DNA from: UBA9732 sp052170315 | GTDB lineage: Bacteria > Spirochaetota > Spirochaetia > Sphaerochaetales > Sphaerochaetaceae | Assembly: GCA_052170315.1 (NCBI GenBank) | Contig: JBQNAT010000011.1 | Location: 11,956-75,955 of the forward strand | Length of the DNA: 64,000 nt | Reading direction: 5' to 3' | Shown here: positions 49,567-58,139 of the stretch, piece after piece | How positions within the stretch are numbered: position 1 is the first letter of the stretch | How the letters are laid out: each line of letters starts with the position of its first letter | Program-made: the position numbers and the translations under genes | The notes under the pieces: model-generated | What the model saw: only the letters and a program-made list of their open reading frames with translations | Told to the model about the DNA's origin: nothing | Database searches by the model: none

Positions 49567-50157
49567 TTATTCCTGTATGTAGGAAGCAAGGTTTTCCGCG
49601 TAGACATCTATTTCTTCACCCAGCTGTGCAGACGGATGTACAAGGCTTTCCTCTCCTTCAAAGTGGACAAGACCTTGCACAGGCTGGTGAGAATAAGGCT
49701 TATCAAGGTGAAGACCGAACGGGATATGAATCATACCGTTGCACTGAGTCCAGAAAATCATTGAATCCAGGGCTTTTGCGCCTTCGGAAATAGAATGTTT
49801 GCCAGAAGTGAAGCATGCGAAGAACTTATCTTCAAGGACGCGGTCTTTGCACATGTCCTCCGTACTGTCCATAAAGGCCTTCATTTCGGCGCTTACGTTT
49901 CCGAAACGGGTGGGGCAGCCGAAAATAACCATATCGCTCTTTACAAGTTTCTCCGGTGTCACAACCGGAATGCCCATGATATCCTCGTAGTAGTCGTTGG
50001 CCGTTTCGTCCTTATTTGCCCAGATATGAAGATCGGAGTCTTCGACACGATATAACCTTACATCTACATTACGTTTCTCAAGTGCTTCCTTGAGGTAAGA
50101 ACCGATGATGTAGCAGTTGCCGTTAACGCTATGAATAACTATGCTGCAGCGTTTCAT
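49567..50157 (-). CDS. Flavodoxin/WrbA-like NAD(P)H-dependent FMN protein
   Basis: A 196-aa flavodoxin-fold protein. The FMN phosphate loop is HSVNGNCYIIG at the N-terminus, and the WrbA-like isoalloxazine loop FGCPTRFGNVSAEMKAF is near residue 85. Such proteins reduce quinones or transfer electrons. ATG at 50157 has a GGGAGG site; the longer frame adds 13 unrelated residues. Cysteines are unusually frequent for a cytoplasmic flavoprotein. It is a single-gene unit. Confidence 0.82.
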   Translation of the reverse strand: MKRCSIVIHSVNGNCYIIGSYLKEALEKRNVDVRLYRVEDSDLHIWANKDETANDYYEDIMGIPVVTPEKLVKSDMVIFGCPTRFGNVSAEMKAFMDSTEDMCKDRVLEDKFFACFTSGKHSISEGAKALDSMIFWTQCNGMIHIPFGLHLDKPYSHQPVQGLVHFEGEESLVHPSAQLGEEIDVYAENLASYIQE

Positions 50158-50388
50158 TGGGAACCCTCCCTTATTTTTATTAGACGGAGTCGTCATTTCA
50201 AATATACAATGAAAACGCTATAAACGGCGAATTATATTGCAATATTTACAAATCGACATATAAAGTATATTTTATTCACAGGTACGTTAAAAAATTACCG
50301 TGGTCACACCCCTGAGCGGATGTAAGCTTTGCCCATAGGATGCGTGCTTGAAATACGACAGCCGGACAGCGGTCCGGGCGGAGATAGA

Positions 50389-51024
50389 ATGAAAAAAATT
50401 CCGGTTGTAGTGCTTTTGCTGCTGGCGTTTATTTTAGGGCCGGTTTACGCGGAAAAACTGAACTCATCAACAGTTACTATTGCAAGTGCCGTTAAGCCTC
50501 GTGAAAGTATCAATCCTGCCATAATCATAGGTTTGGGTTCTACCGAACTTACATACTATACCCGTCCTGAACAGGAAAAGACTGTAATAAGCGGACTCGA
50601 CCTTATGGAGGACGGCACCTTCAACTTTGCTCTTATGACTTCAAATGAAGTCTTTATCGGAAATGATAAAAATAGCATCTCTCTGGAAATAGAAATCGTT
50701 GCGGACGGTTTCCACAGGTACGATTACAATTACACAGGCTCTTTCGAGGGTTCTTCTCTTGACCAGGCAAGCATAAGGCAACGTAATGCCGTTCCGCTTC
50801 TTTCGTTTGAGCCGGAAATAAATATTCCCGGTTTCTATGGAAATAACGAAAATGTTTCGGTTTCTCATTTAGGCGCGATGAACAAAATAGTTGTCACTTT
50901 CAAAAAGGGCCTTACAAGAGAAGGTCTGATGCTTGGCACTTTCAAGGTCGAGTGGAAAGGCAGGAGACCGCTTGCGACAGGAATCTACAAGGCAAACGTT
51001 TCGGTCAGTTACAGCATTCAATAA
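50389..51024 (+). CDS. Small secreted protein, family shared with the gene at 63235
   Basis: A 211-aa protein with a clear signal peptide (MKKIPVVVLLLLAFILGPVYA) and a beta-rich mature part. I do not recognise a named domain. Its last 29 residues (GTFKVEWKGRRPLATGIYKANVSVSYSIQ region) align with the C-terminus of the protein at 63235: F-x-x-x-W-K, LA, YKA(N/D), then alternating hydrophobic residues ending SY or TY. This pattern resembles the last strands of surface or pilin-like beta-sandwich domains. A short hairpin CCGGAC/GTCCGG at 50362-50377 sits just before the ribosome site. Confidence 0.65.
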   Translation: MKKIPVVVLLLLAFILGPVYAEKLNSSTVTIASAVKPRESINPAIIIGLGSTELTYYTRPEQEKTVISGLDLMEDGTFNFALMTSNEVFIGNDKNSISLEIEIVADGFHRYDYNYTGSFEGSSLDQASIRQRNAVPLLSFEPEINIPGFYGNNENVSVSHLGAMNKIVVTFKKGLTREGLMLGTFKVEWKGRRPLATGIYKANVSVSYSIQ

Positions 51025-51038
51025 ACAGCATTCAATAA
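51011..51038 (+). repeat. 14-bp tandem duplication across a stop codon
   Basis: ACAGCATTCAATAA occurs twice in direct succession (51011-51024, 51025-51038). The first copy contains the stop codon of the secreted protein; the second sits in the space before the MATE gene. It looks like a recent slippage duplication. Confidence 0.9.
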
Positions 51039-51047
51039 GAGAAGCGT

Positions 51048-52463
51048 ATGAGGCTTGACAGAAATTTTGACTGGAAGAGCTTTCTTGGAAGCATTGCGGT
51101 TATCGCGGTACCGGTAGCGTTTCAGAATTTACTCTCGTCTACGGGAACCATGGTAGATACCATGATGATAGCGCGTCTTGGCGAAACCGCCGTTGGCGCT
51201 GTAGGTCTTTGCTCTCAGTATGCGACGCTTATGATTGCCGGCTATTGGGGTTTTGTCGGCGGCGGCCTGCTTTTCATTTCGCAGTACTGGGGAGCGCAAG
51301 ATGAAGAGGGTATTTGCAGAAGCTACGGGCTGATGCTCACCTGCATAATGACTGTAGCGGTCGTGTTTTCATCCGCGGCTCTGTTTTTCCCTCATCTGAT
51401 AATGAGGCTTTATACTGATAAAACGGCTATTCAGGAAATAGGCGTGCGGTATCTTAAGATTGTAGGGTTTGCCTATCCTATGCAGCTGCTTTCAATATCC
51501 GCAAGCACATTGCTGCGTTCCACGGAGCGGGTAAGGATTCCGCTGTATGCCTCTATTTCCAGTGTTTTTACCAACATTTTCATGAACTGGGTGCTTATTT
51601 ACGGTAATCTGGGCGCTCCGGCCATGGGTGTGCAAGGCGCGGCAATTGCTACGGTTTTAGCCGCGGGGATGAATGTCCTGATTATTTACATTTGTTGCGC
51701 CGCGACAAAGTATCCCTATATTTTCAGATTCCGGGCACATTTCAAATGGGTGAAAGTCAGGGCAGAAGAATTTTTTTTAAAGTGCTTTCCTATAATATGT
51801 AACGAGGTACTTATTGGTGTGGGTAACATGATTGTGAATGTGGTTCTTGGCCGCCAGAGCCAGTCCACCATTGCCGCGGTTGCCGTTTTCAGGACGGTCG
51901 AGGGTCTGATAATTGCCTTTTTCAGCGGCTTTTCAAGCGCTTCCTCTGTCCTTGTGGGAAAGGATGTCGGGGCAGGGGCTCTTGACAATGCCTATGAAAA
52001 AGCCAAGCGCCTTATCCCTCTTTGTATTTCAACCATAGCGGCTGCAGGATTGCTTATTAATGCATTTAAGTCTAAATTTCTGACGCTTATAGGGCTTTCC
52101 GGGGAATCGTTTACTGTGGGAAGTTATCTTATTCTTGTGTTTTCGTTTGTGGCCGTAATCAGGATGGGCAACTGGTGCATGAACGATACTTACCGCTCTT
52201 CAGGGGACGCGGTCACAGGAACGGTTCTTGAAATTGTGTTCATGTACCTTATGGTTATCCCAACTGTCTGTATCGTGGGGCTTAAGATAAAGGCCTCGAT
52301 TTATGTTCTGTTCCCTCTTGTGTACTGCGATGAGCTAGTGCGGTTCGTAATAATGCAGGTACATCTGTACAGCGGGCGATGGATAAGGCCCGTTACGGAG
52401 CAGGGGAAGAAAAAGCTGGAGGCGTTCAGGCTTTCAAGGAAGCGGGGGATTTCGTCTGAATGA
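51048..52463 (+). CDS. MATE family efflux transporter
   Basis: A 471-aa membrane protein with about 12 transmembrane segments in two halves, as in MATE exporters that use sodium or proton gradients to expel drugs and metabolites. GTMVDTMMIARLGETAVGAVGL in the first half is the family hallmark, and GKDVGAGALDNAYEKAK begins the second half. The substrate cannot be predicted. The stop overlaps the next ATG by four bases. Confidence 0.92.
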   Translation: MRLDRNFDWKSFLGSIAVIAVPVAFQNLLSSTGTMVDTMMIARLGETAVGAVGLCSQYATLMIAGYWGFVGGGLLFISQYWGAQDEEGICRSYGLMLTCIMTVAVVFSSAALFFPHLIMRLYTDKTAIQEIGVRYLKIVGFAYPMQLLSISASTLLRSTERVRIPLYASISSVFTNIFMNWVLIYGNLGAPAMGVQGAAIATVLAAGMNVLIIYICCAATKYPYIFRFRAHFKWVKVRAEEFFLKCFPIICNEVLIGVGNMIVNVVLGRQSQSTIAAVAVFRTVEGLIIAFFSGFSSASSVLVGKDVGAGALDNAYEKAKRLIPLCISTIAAAGLLINAFKSKFLTLIGLSGESFTVGSYLILVFSFVAVIRMGNWCMNDTYRSSGDAVTGTVLEIVFMYLMVIPTVCIVGLKIKASIYVLFPLVYCDELVRFVIMQVHLYSGRWIRPVTEQGKKKLEAFRLSRKRGISSE

Positions 52464-52861
52464 AGATTAAAATTAATTGGAAAAAGTTCGGGATATGCTG
52501 TGCCGTCGCGGCTGCCGTTGCGGTGGGTACGGCGTTTGCGCGCGGTATTGCCGGTACTGAGGACGCAAAGACCTTTTTCATGTTCCTGAGCGATGCGTTT
52601 TTTGTTTCTGGGGCCATGATGCTGATTGCGGGCGGTCTTGTATGGACGGCTGACCGGGGTGTGGCTGACGGGCTTGGCTACGGAATGAGCCGGCTTTTCC
52701 GAAGGCGCGGGACAAAATTCGAGGAAAAACAAGAGACGTATTCGGAATACAGGGAAAGAAAACACGCGAAAAAAACACAGGTTCTTGAAATTATCCTCTG
52801 CGGTATTTTAATGCTTTCGGCGGCTCTTATACTGCTGCTGCCGTATTCTTTTCAGGACTGA
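52460..52861 (+). CDS. DUF3899-like small membrane protein
   Basis: A 133-aa membrane protein with hydrophobic segments at about 10-30, 40-65 and 105-127, and a charged middle section (RRRGTKFEEKQETYSEYRERKHAKK). The layout and the FLSDAFFVSGAMMLIAGGLVW segment are those of DUF3899 proteins, which have no known function. It is translationally coupled to the MATE exporter (ATGA overlap), so the two may work together. Confidence 0.7.
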   Translation: MKIKINWKKFGICCAVAAAVAVGTAFARGIAGTEDAKTFFMFLSDAFFVSGAMMLIAGGLVWTADRGVADGLGYGMSRLFRRRGTKFEEKQETYSEYRERKHAKKTQVLEIILCGILMLSAALILLLPYSFQD

Positions 52862-53024
52862 GATGAAGCTGACATGCGCGATTAAGCGGGAATAATTTAG
52901 AATTTCAGGCGCTTTATATAGATTTATATAAAAATATTATGGAATATTATGGTTTTATTTTGCGCATGCTGATAAAATCATTGTACCATCATATTTCAAC
53001 TGATTTTCTGCATAGGAGGAAGAT

Positions 53025-55490
53025 ATGAAGAAACTGACAGTCATACTGCTGGTCCTTGTACTTGCGCTTGTATCTGTTTTTGCGCAATCTACAACGGAAA
53101 AAACAGCACCCGCGGCAAAGCCCGCGGAAACCGGGACCGCTGTCGCTGACAACGCCACATACACATACAACTACGCGCTGTCGGTGTTTCCAACAAACTG
53201 GAACCCTCATACATATGAGACGGAAATTGACAGCGATATCATTGAACGAATTACAGACGGATTCTACACATTCGATTACAACGAGGATAAGTCCGGATAC
53301 AAGGTAGTTCCTGCCATGGCGGTAAGCGAGCCTAAGGATGTCACCGAACAGTACATTGGCAAATTCGGTCTTACTGAGGATTCTAGGAATCAGGCTTACA
53401 TTATAACCATCAGGGATGATTTGAAGTGGGACGACGGAACTCCAATCAAGGCAAAGGATTTTGTTGAGTCTGAAAAAAGGCTTGAAAATCCGAAGGCCCA
53501 GAACTACAGGGGAGATAACCTGTACAGAAGCAACATGGTCGTATACAACGCAAAGAATTACCTCTATCAGGGGCAGACTGTAGACCTTGAGAACGCCGCG
53601 GCGGCATACTATAAAATGGAAGACCTGACTGTTGGCGCGGGCGGTCAGTACTACACACCTGACAATGAACCCGTCTACCTTGCTGTTAACTTTGCCCTTA
53701 CCGTATGGCTTCAGGGCAGGACTCTTGCGGACTATGTTGGTACCTACGGTAACCAGTATTTTGACACTTCGACATGGGAACAGCTAACGGCTCTTGCGGA
53801 CGATAAGGGGCTTGTGCCTCTTACGGACGAAACCTATGCCCTGTATGCTCCCGTAACCACCGGCAATCCCGCGTGGGGAGAGACGGCAGACGACCTTCCC
53901 GCGTACTTTGTTTACACATCAACCTTCCCCGAGCTTTCATGGGACGAAGTTGGCTATCAGGCACTGAGCGACAACGAAATTCTCATTGTCCTCACAAAGC
54001 CGCTCAAGGGTTTCTATCTCCTATATGCCCTTACAGGGACTGACCTTGTAAAAACAGACCTTTACGATAAGTGCGAATCCTATATTGACGGCGTTTACAC
54101 CAACACGTACGGCACATCTGTTGAGACTACGGCTTCTTACGGCCCGTACAAGCTCACAAGCTTCCAGGCTGACAAGCAGTACACATTTGCAAGAAACGAA
54201 AACTATTATGAGTTCAACGACAGAAAGGACATTTACCAGACAACCGATATGGTTGCTGACTATGTGCCCGAGGCTTCAACAAGACTTGAGCTGTTCCTTC
54301 AGGGAAAGCTTGATACTTACGGTCTTGGAGTTGATGACATGGAGACCTACTCCCTGTCGGACTACTGCTACTACACACCCGGTGATTCAATCTTCTTCAT
54401 GGCTCTGAACCCAAGCTTTGATAATCTGGTTACCATGCAGGTGGCTGCCGGCGCGAATGTCAACAAGACAGTTCTTACGCTTCTGCCGTTCAGACAGGCT
54501 CTCAGCTTTGCCCTCAACAGAGCGGATTTCTGCCTTGCGACAAGCCCAACCAACGCTCCCGGCTTTGGACTTTACAGCTCTCTCATCATCTGTGACCCTG
54601 AAAACGGAACTCCTTACAGAGCAACGGCGCAGGCCAAGAATGTGCTTGTAAATTTCTGGGGACTTTCGGAAGACGTGGGTCCCGGCAAGCTTTATGAGGA
54701 CGCGGACGAGGCCATTGACTCCATCACCGGATACAACCTCACAAAGGCAAAACAGCTCTTTGACCTGTCTTATGACCGGGCAATCGCGGACGGACTTATG
54801 GACGGCGATGATGTTGTTGAAATCAAAATCGGAACCCCGAACGGAACATCAAAGTTCTACAACAACGGCTATGAGTATCTTGTGAACTGCTATACGGAAG
54901 CCGTCAAGGGCACAAAGTTTGAAGGAAAACTCAGATTTACGCGTGACGATACTCTTGGGAACGGTTTCAGAGACGCTCTTAAGAACGGACAGGTTGACTT
55001 GCTCTTCGGAGTGGGCTGGACAGGTTCCGCGCTTGACCCGTACAACCTTATGGAGGTTTACACAAGTCCTTCATATCAGTACAACTCTCATTGGGATACT
55101 GAAAGCGCGATGATAACAATCAACATCAAGGGTACCGACTACACTGCTTCCGTCAGGACATGGAACAGGATAATGCTTGGCGAAAAGAGCACAATCACTT
55201 CCGCGAAAGGTGAGGCAATGGAGTACTCCTGCGGAGATTCGGACGGCGACAAAGAGACAAGGCTTGATATCCTTGCGGCACTTGAAATGGAAGTTCTCAT
55301 GACCTATGAAGAGATTCCTATGATGAATGCTTCTTCTGCCGGCCTTAAGGGAATGCAGATTCAATACTACACTGAAGAGTACATCTTCGGTCTTGGCCGC
55401 GGCGGTCTCAAGTACTATACCTACAACTATTCTGACGCTGACTGGGATGCGTACTGCGCGTCACAGAACTACAAGCTTCAGTACGTTTGA
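53025..55490 (+). CDS. Oligopeptide-binding protein OppA-like, extended
   Basis: An 821-aa family 5 extracellular binding protein. Signal peptide ends LVSVFAQ with no lipobox. NWNPHTYETEID, IITIRDDLKWDDGTPIKAKDFV, TASYGPYKLTSFQADKQYTFARNENYY and LPFRQALSFALNRADF are family segments. The usual length is about 540 aa; about 270 extra residues are spread in insertions (for example 165-300). GGAGGAAG precedes the ATG. It heads the opp operon. A 10-bp tandem repeat AATATTATGG (52933-52952) lies in the upstream spacer. Confidence 0.9.
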   Translation: MKKLTVILLVLVLALVSVFAQSTTEKTAPAAKPAETGTAVADNATYTYNYALSVFPTNWNPHTYETEIDSDIIERITDGFYTFDYNEDKSGYKVVPAMAVSEPKDVTEQYIGKFGLTEDSRNQAYIITIRDDLKWDDGTPIKAKDFVESEKRLENPKAQNYRGDNLYRSNMVVYNAKNYLYQGQTVDLENAAAAYYKMEDLTVGAGGQYYTPDNEPVYLAVNFALTVWLQGRTLADYVGTYGNQYFDTSTWEQLTALADDKGLVPLTDETYALYAPVTTGNPAWGETADDLPAYFVYTSTFPELSWDEVGYQALSDNEILIVLTKPLKGFYLLYALTGTDLVKTDLYDKCESYIDGVYTNTYGTSVETTASYGPYKLTSFQADKQYTFARNENYYEFNDRKDIYQTTDMVADYVPEASTRLELFLQGKLDTYGLGVDDMETYSLSDYCYYTPGDSIFFMALNPSFDNLVTMQVAAGANVNKTVLTLLPFRQALSFALNRADFCLATSPTNAPGFGLYSSLIICDPENGTPYRATAQAKNVLVNFWGLSEDVGPGKLYEDADEAIDSITGYNLTKAKQLFDLSYDRAIADGLMDGDDVVEIKIGTPNGTSKFYNNGYEYLVNCYTEAVKGTKFEGKLRFTRDDTLGNGFRDALKNGQVDLLFGVGWTGSALDPYNLMEVYTSPSYQYNSHWDTESAMITINIKGTDYTASVRTWNRIMLGEKSTITSAKGEAMEYSCGDSDGDKETRLDILAALEMEVLMTYEEIPMMNASSAGLKGMQIQYYTEEYIFGLGRGGLKYYTYNYSDADWDAYCASQNYKLQYV

Positions 55491-55510
55491 TTGAATTAAG
55501 ATTGTGCCTG

Positions 55511-55536
55511 CTTCACCGGCAGAAATGTCGGTGAAG
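55511..55536 (+). terminator. Intercistronic hairpin after the OppA-like gene
   Basis: Stem CTTCACCG (55511-55518) with CGGTGAAG (55529-55536), no strong T run. As in the other transporter operons here, it separates the binding protein from the permeases. The rest of the 149-bp gap has no further named feature. Confidence 0.6.
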
Positions 55537-55639
55537 CTGTCTTGTGGTTTCAATTACCGCTTTGCGGCGGCAGAAGGAGAGCCGATTTTTCGACTCTCTT
55601 TCCGTCACTGCAAATTCACTATTAAAGTGAGGGATTTTT

Positions 55640-56623
55640 ATGGTTAAATACGTTATCAAGCGTGTACTTCTCATGCTTCTGACGTTCTTTATTATCATGT
55701 CGGGCTGTTTTATTCTGATAAGGCTTCTTCCGAACGTGCCGGTACAGCAGTTCGGTAAAGATATGAGCCTTGTTTTACAGCGAAGGGTAAGACAGGGACT
55801 TGTTGACATGAACGGGAATGCTATTCCGATGATACAGCAGTACTGGCACTTTATTACCAGAACTCTTATCGGAGGAGACTGGGGCGTAAGCGAAAGCCTC
55901 TACATAGGTCAGGACTGCTTCAGAATCTTCGCAGGCAAGCTTCCGGCTACTGTTCTTCTTAACGTCTACGCAATGATATTCGCTGTGCCTCTTGGCCTTG
56001 TTCTGGGCATCTACGCGGCTTTAAGGAAGAACAGGTGGCAGGACCATGTAATTTCCACAGGCGTCATGATATTCGTATCCGTGCCAAGCTATGTTTACGC
56101 GTTCCTTGTACAGTATCTTCTCTGCTACAAGCTCAAGCTGTTTCCTCTTGTAATGAACAGCGGCAAAAACTACTTTACCTGGGCAATGTTCCATTCAATG
56201 CTTCCGGCGGTACTTTCGCTGTCCTTCGGCTCAATTGCCGGCTTTGCCCGATACACAAGGGCTGAACTTACGGAAGTCCTTACCAGCGAGTATCTGCTTC
56301 TTGCAAGAACCAAGGGGCTTACCAAGGGGCAGACAACAAGACGCCATGCCCTCAGAAACGCAATGGTAGTTATTTTCCCCATGATAATAGGTGAATTCAT
56401 AGGTATCATAGGAGGTTCTCTTATAATTGAAAACATCTTTGTGGTGCCGGGCGTCGGACCGCTGTACGTAAACTCCATAACGGCGCTTGACTACAACTTC
56501 TTCATGCTGCTTTCCGGTTTCTACACCATAATCGGACTGGCATCAGGTATTCTTCTTGACCTGAGCTACGGTTTCATAGACCCAAGAATAAGAATAGGGA
56601 GCAACGCGCATGGAAAATACTGA
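55640..56623 (+). CDS. oppB: Oligopeptide ABC permease OppB
   Basis: A 327-aa membrane protein with six transmembrane segments; LLTFFIIMSGCFILIRLLP at the start and ENIFVVPGVGPLYVNSI near the end are OppB/DppB hallmarks, and the ATPase-contact loop is ARTKGLTKGQTTRRHALRNA. Length is normal, unlike its partners OppA, OppC and OppD. It overlaps oppC by 14 nt. Confidence 0.93.
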   Translation: MVKYVIKRVLLMLLTFFIIMSGCFILIRLLPNVPVQQFGKDMSLVLQRRVRQGLVDMNGNAIPMIQQYWHFITRTLIGGDWGVSESLYIGQDCFRIFAGKLPATVLLNVYAMIFAVPLGLVLGIYAALRKNRWQDHVISTGVMIFVSVPSYVYAFLVQYLLCYKLKLFPLVMNSGKNYFTWAMFHSMLPAVLSLSFGSIAGFARYTRAELTEVLTSEYLLLARTKGLTKGQTTRRHALRNAMVVIFPMIIGEFIGIIGGSLIIENIFVVPGVGPLYVNSITALDYNFFMLLSGFYTIIGLASGILLDLSYGFIDPRIRIGSNAHGKY

Positions 56624-58139
56624 AATGTTCCCGAAAATCCCTGCGGAAAAATTCCGGTTCACGAACAACCGCTCGGAAAGCGACGAAAAATTCAAGACTC
56701 GTCAGGTTGGTTACTTCGGCGATGCCTGGCAGCGTTTTTGCAAGAACAAAAGCTCAATCGTGGCCGCGGTCATCATTGCGATTCTTGTTCTTTATGCCAT
56801 GATTGCGCCCATCACGGGGATGAACAGATATACCTCAAGCCTCACGGATACGACATATCTCACGTACACCAAGCTTCTTCCCAAGTCACACATCTTCAAG
56901 TGGCTTGGCTGGGACGGCTGCAACCGTGTTGAGCTGGCCGAGGCCAACTACATCTATTACAACGCCATTGAGCAGGAGACGGGTTTTAAAGCTGTAAACA
57001 AGGTTTACGGCGCCAGAGCGACAGAGACAGGGCGTATCATGTATGACGTGAAGCTTGACAGCTATATCACCAACGGCTTTATCTACATGACTCTGACGCA
57101 GGCCCAGTACGACAGCATACAGGACTGGCAGAATGAAACAGGAATACAGGTAATCTATCCCGCTATAAAAACCAAAAACGTAAATGACGCCAACATCTGG
57201 TACGAAGCCAGCGTGAAGGGTGTTGCAACCCTTAAAGACGGCAAGCTTGTAGATGACTACAAGACAAACGGCAGTGACGGAAACTATGATTCACTCAGAA
57301 TTCACGGAGACCCCGGCCTTGAAGACCCGTCTTCGGCAAAGCGTTATCGTTACGCGATAATAACCGGAGATTCTTCGGCTGTTTCCTACAAGTGCCGTAT
57401 TTTCAAGTACACTTACTTCCAGTATCGCTACGGCTTTGAGCCTTGTTTCCTCTTTGGGACAAATTCAATGGGACAGGACATTTTCACGCGCCTTGCATCA
57501 GGCGCCAGGTTCTCACTTCTGTTTGCAGTGGGGATTTCCCTTATCAACCTTATTATAGGTTCGGTCTACGGCTCCATTGAAGGTTACTACGGAGGTGTTG
57601 CGGATTTGGTTATGGAAAGGATAAGCGACATACTTGTAGAAGTACCGTTCCTGGTAGTCGTAACGCTGTTCCGCCTGCATCTGTCCAATAAAGTTGGGCC
57701 TGTATGGAGCCTTCTGTTCGCCTTTGTGCTTACGGGGTGGATAGGCATGGCCGCAAGAGTAAGGATGCAGTTCTACAGATTTAAGGGCCGCGAATACGTT
57801 CTTGCGGCAAGGACACTTGGAGCAAGTGACAGGCGCCTCATGTTCAAGCATATTTTTCCGAACTCGCTTGGTACTTTGATAACGGGAAGCGTTCTTGTCA
57901 TACCGGGAGTCATTTTCAGCGAGTCCAGCCTTACATACCTTGGCATCATAAACCTTGACAGCTCAACGATGACCAGCGTAGGAACAATGCTTGCCAACGG
58001 AAAGGATTATCTTGCAACCTATCCGCACATAATCTTCTTCCCCGCGCTGTTCATAGCGCTTTTGGAGGTATCGTTCAACCTGTTCGGAAACGGGCTTCGG
58101 GATGCTTTCAACCCGGCGCTCAGAGGAGCTGACGAATGA
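56610..58139 (+). CDS. oppC: Oligopeptide ABC permease OppC with large extracytoplasmic insertion
   Basis: A 509-aa permease; OppC is usually about 300 aa. The first transmembrane helix (VAAVIIAILVLYAMIAPI, about 50-68) is followed by about 210 soluble residues that normally are a short loop, then the classic GTNSMGQDIFTRLASGARFSL and the rest of the channel with ATPase-contact loop AARTLGASDRRLMFKHIFPNS. The inserted part must lie outside the membrane on the substrate side and could interact with the enlarged OppA. It overlaps oppD by ATGA. Confidence 0.92.
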   Translation: MENTEMFPKIPAEKFRFTNNRSESDEKFKTRQVGYFGDAWQRFCKNKSSIVAAVIIAILVLYAMIAPITGMNRYTSSLTDTTYLTYTKLLPKSHIFKWLGWDGCNRVELAEANYIYYNAIEQETGFKAVNKVYGARATETGRIMYDVKLDSYITNGFIYMTLTQAQYDSIQDWQNETGIQVIYPAIKTKNVNDANIWYEASVKGVATLKDGKLVDDYKTNGSDGNYDSLRIHGDPGLEDPSSAKRYRYAIITGDSSAVSYKCRIFKYTYFQYRYGFEPCFLFGTNSMGQDIFTRLASGARFSLLFAVGISLINLIIGSVYGSIEGYYGGVADLVMERISDILVEVPFLVVVTLFRLHLSNKVGPVWSLLFAFVLTGWIGMAARVRMQFYRFKGREYVLAARTLGASDRRLMFKHIFPNSLGTLITGSVLVIPGVIFSESSLTYLGIINLDSSTMTSVGTMLANGKDYLATYPHIIFFPALFIALLEVSFNLFGNGLRDAFNPALRGADE

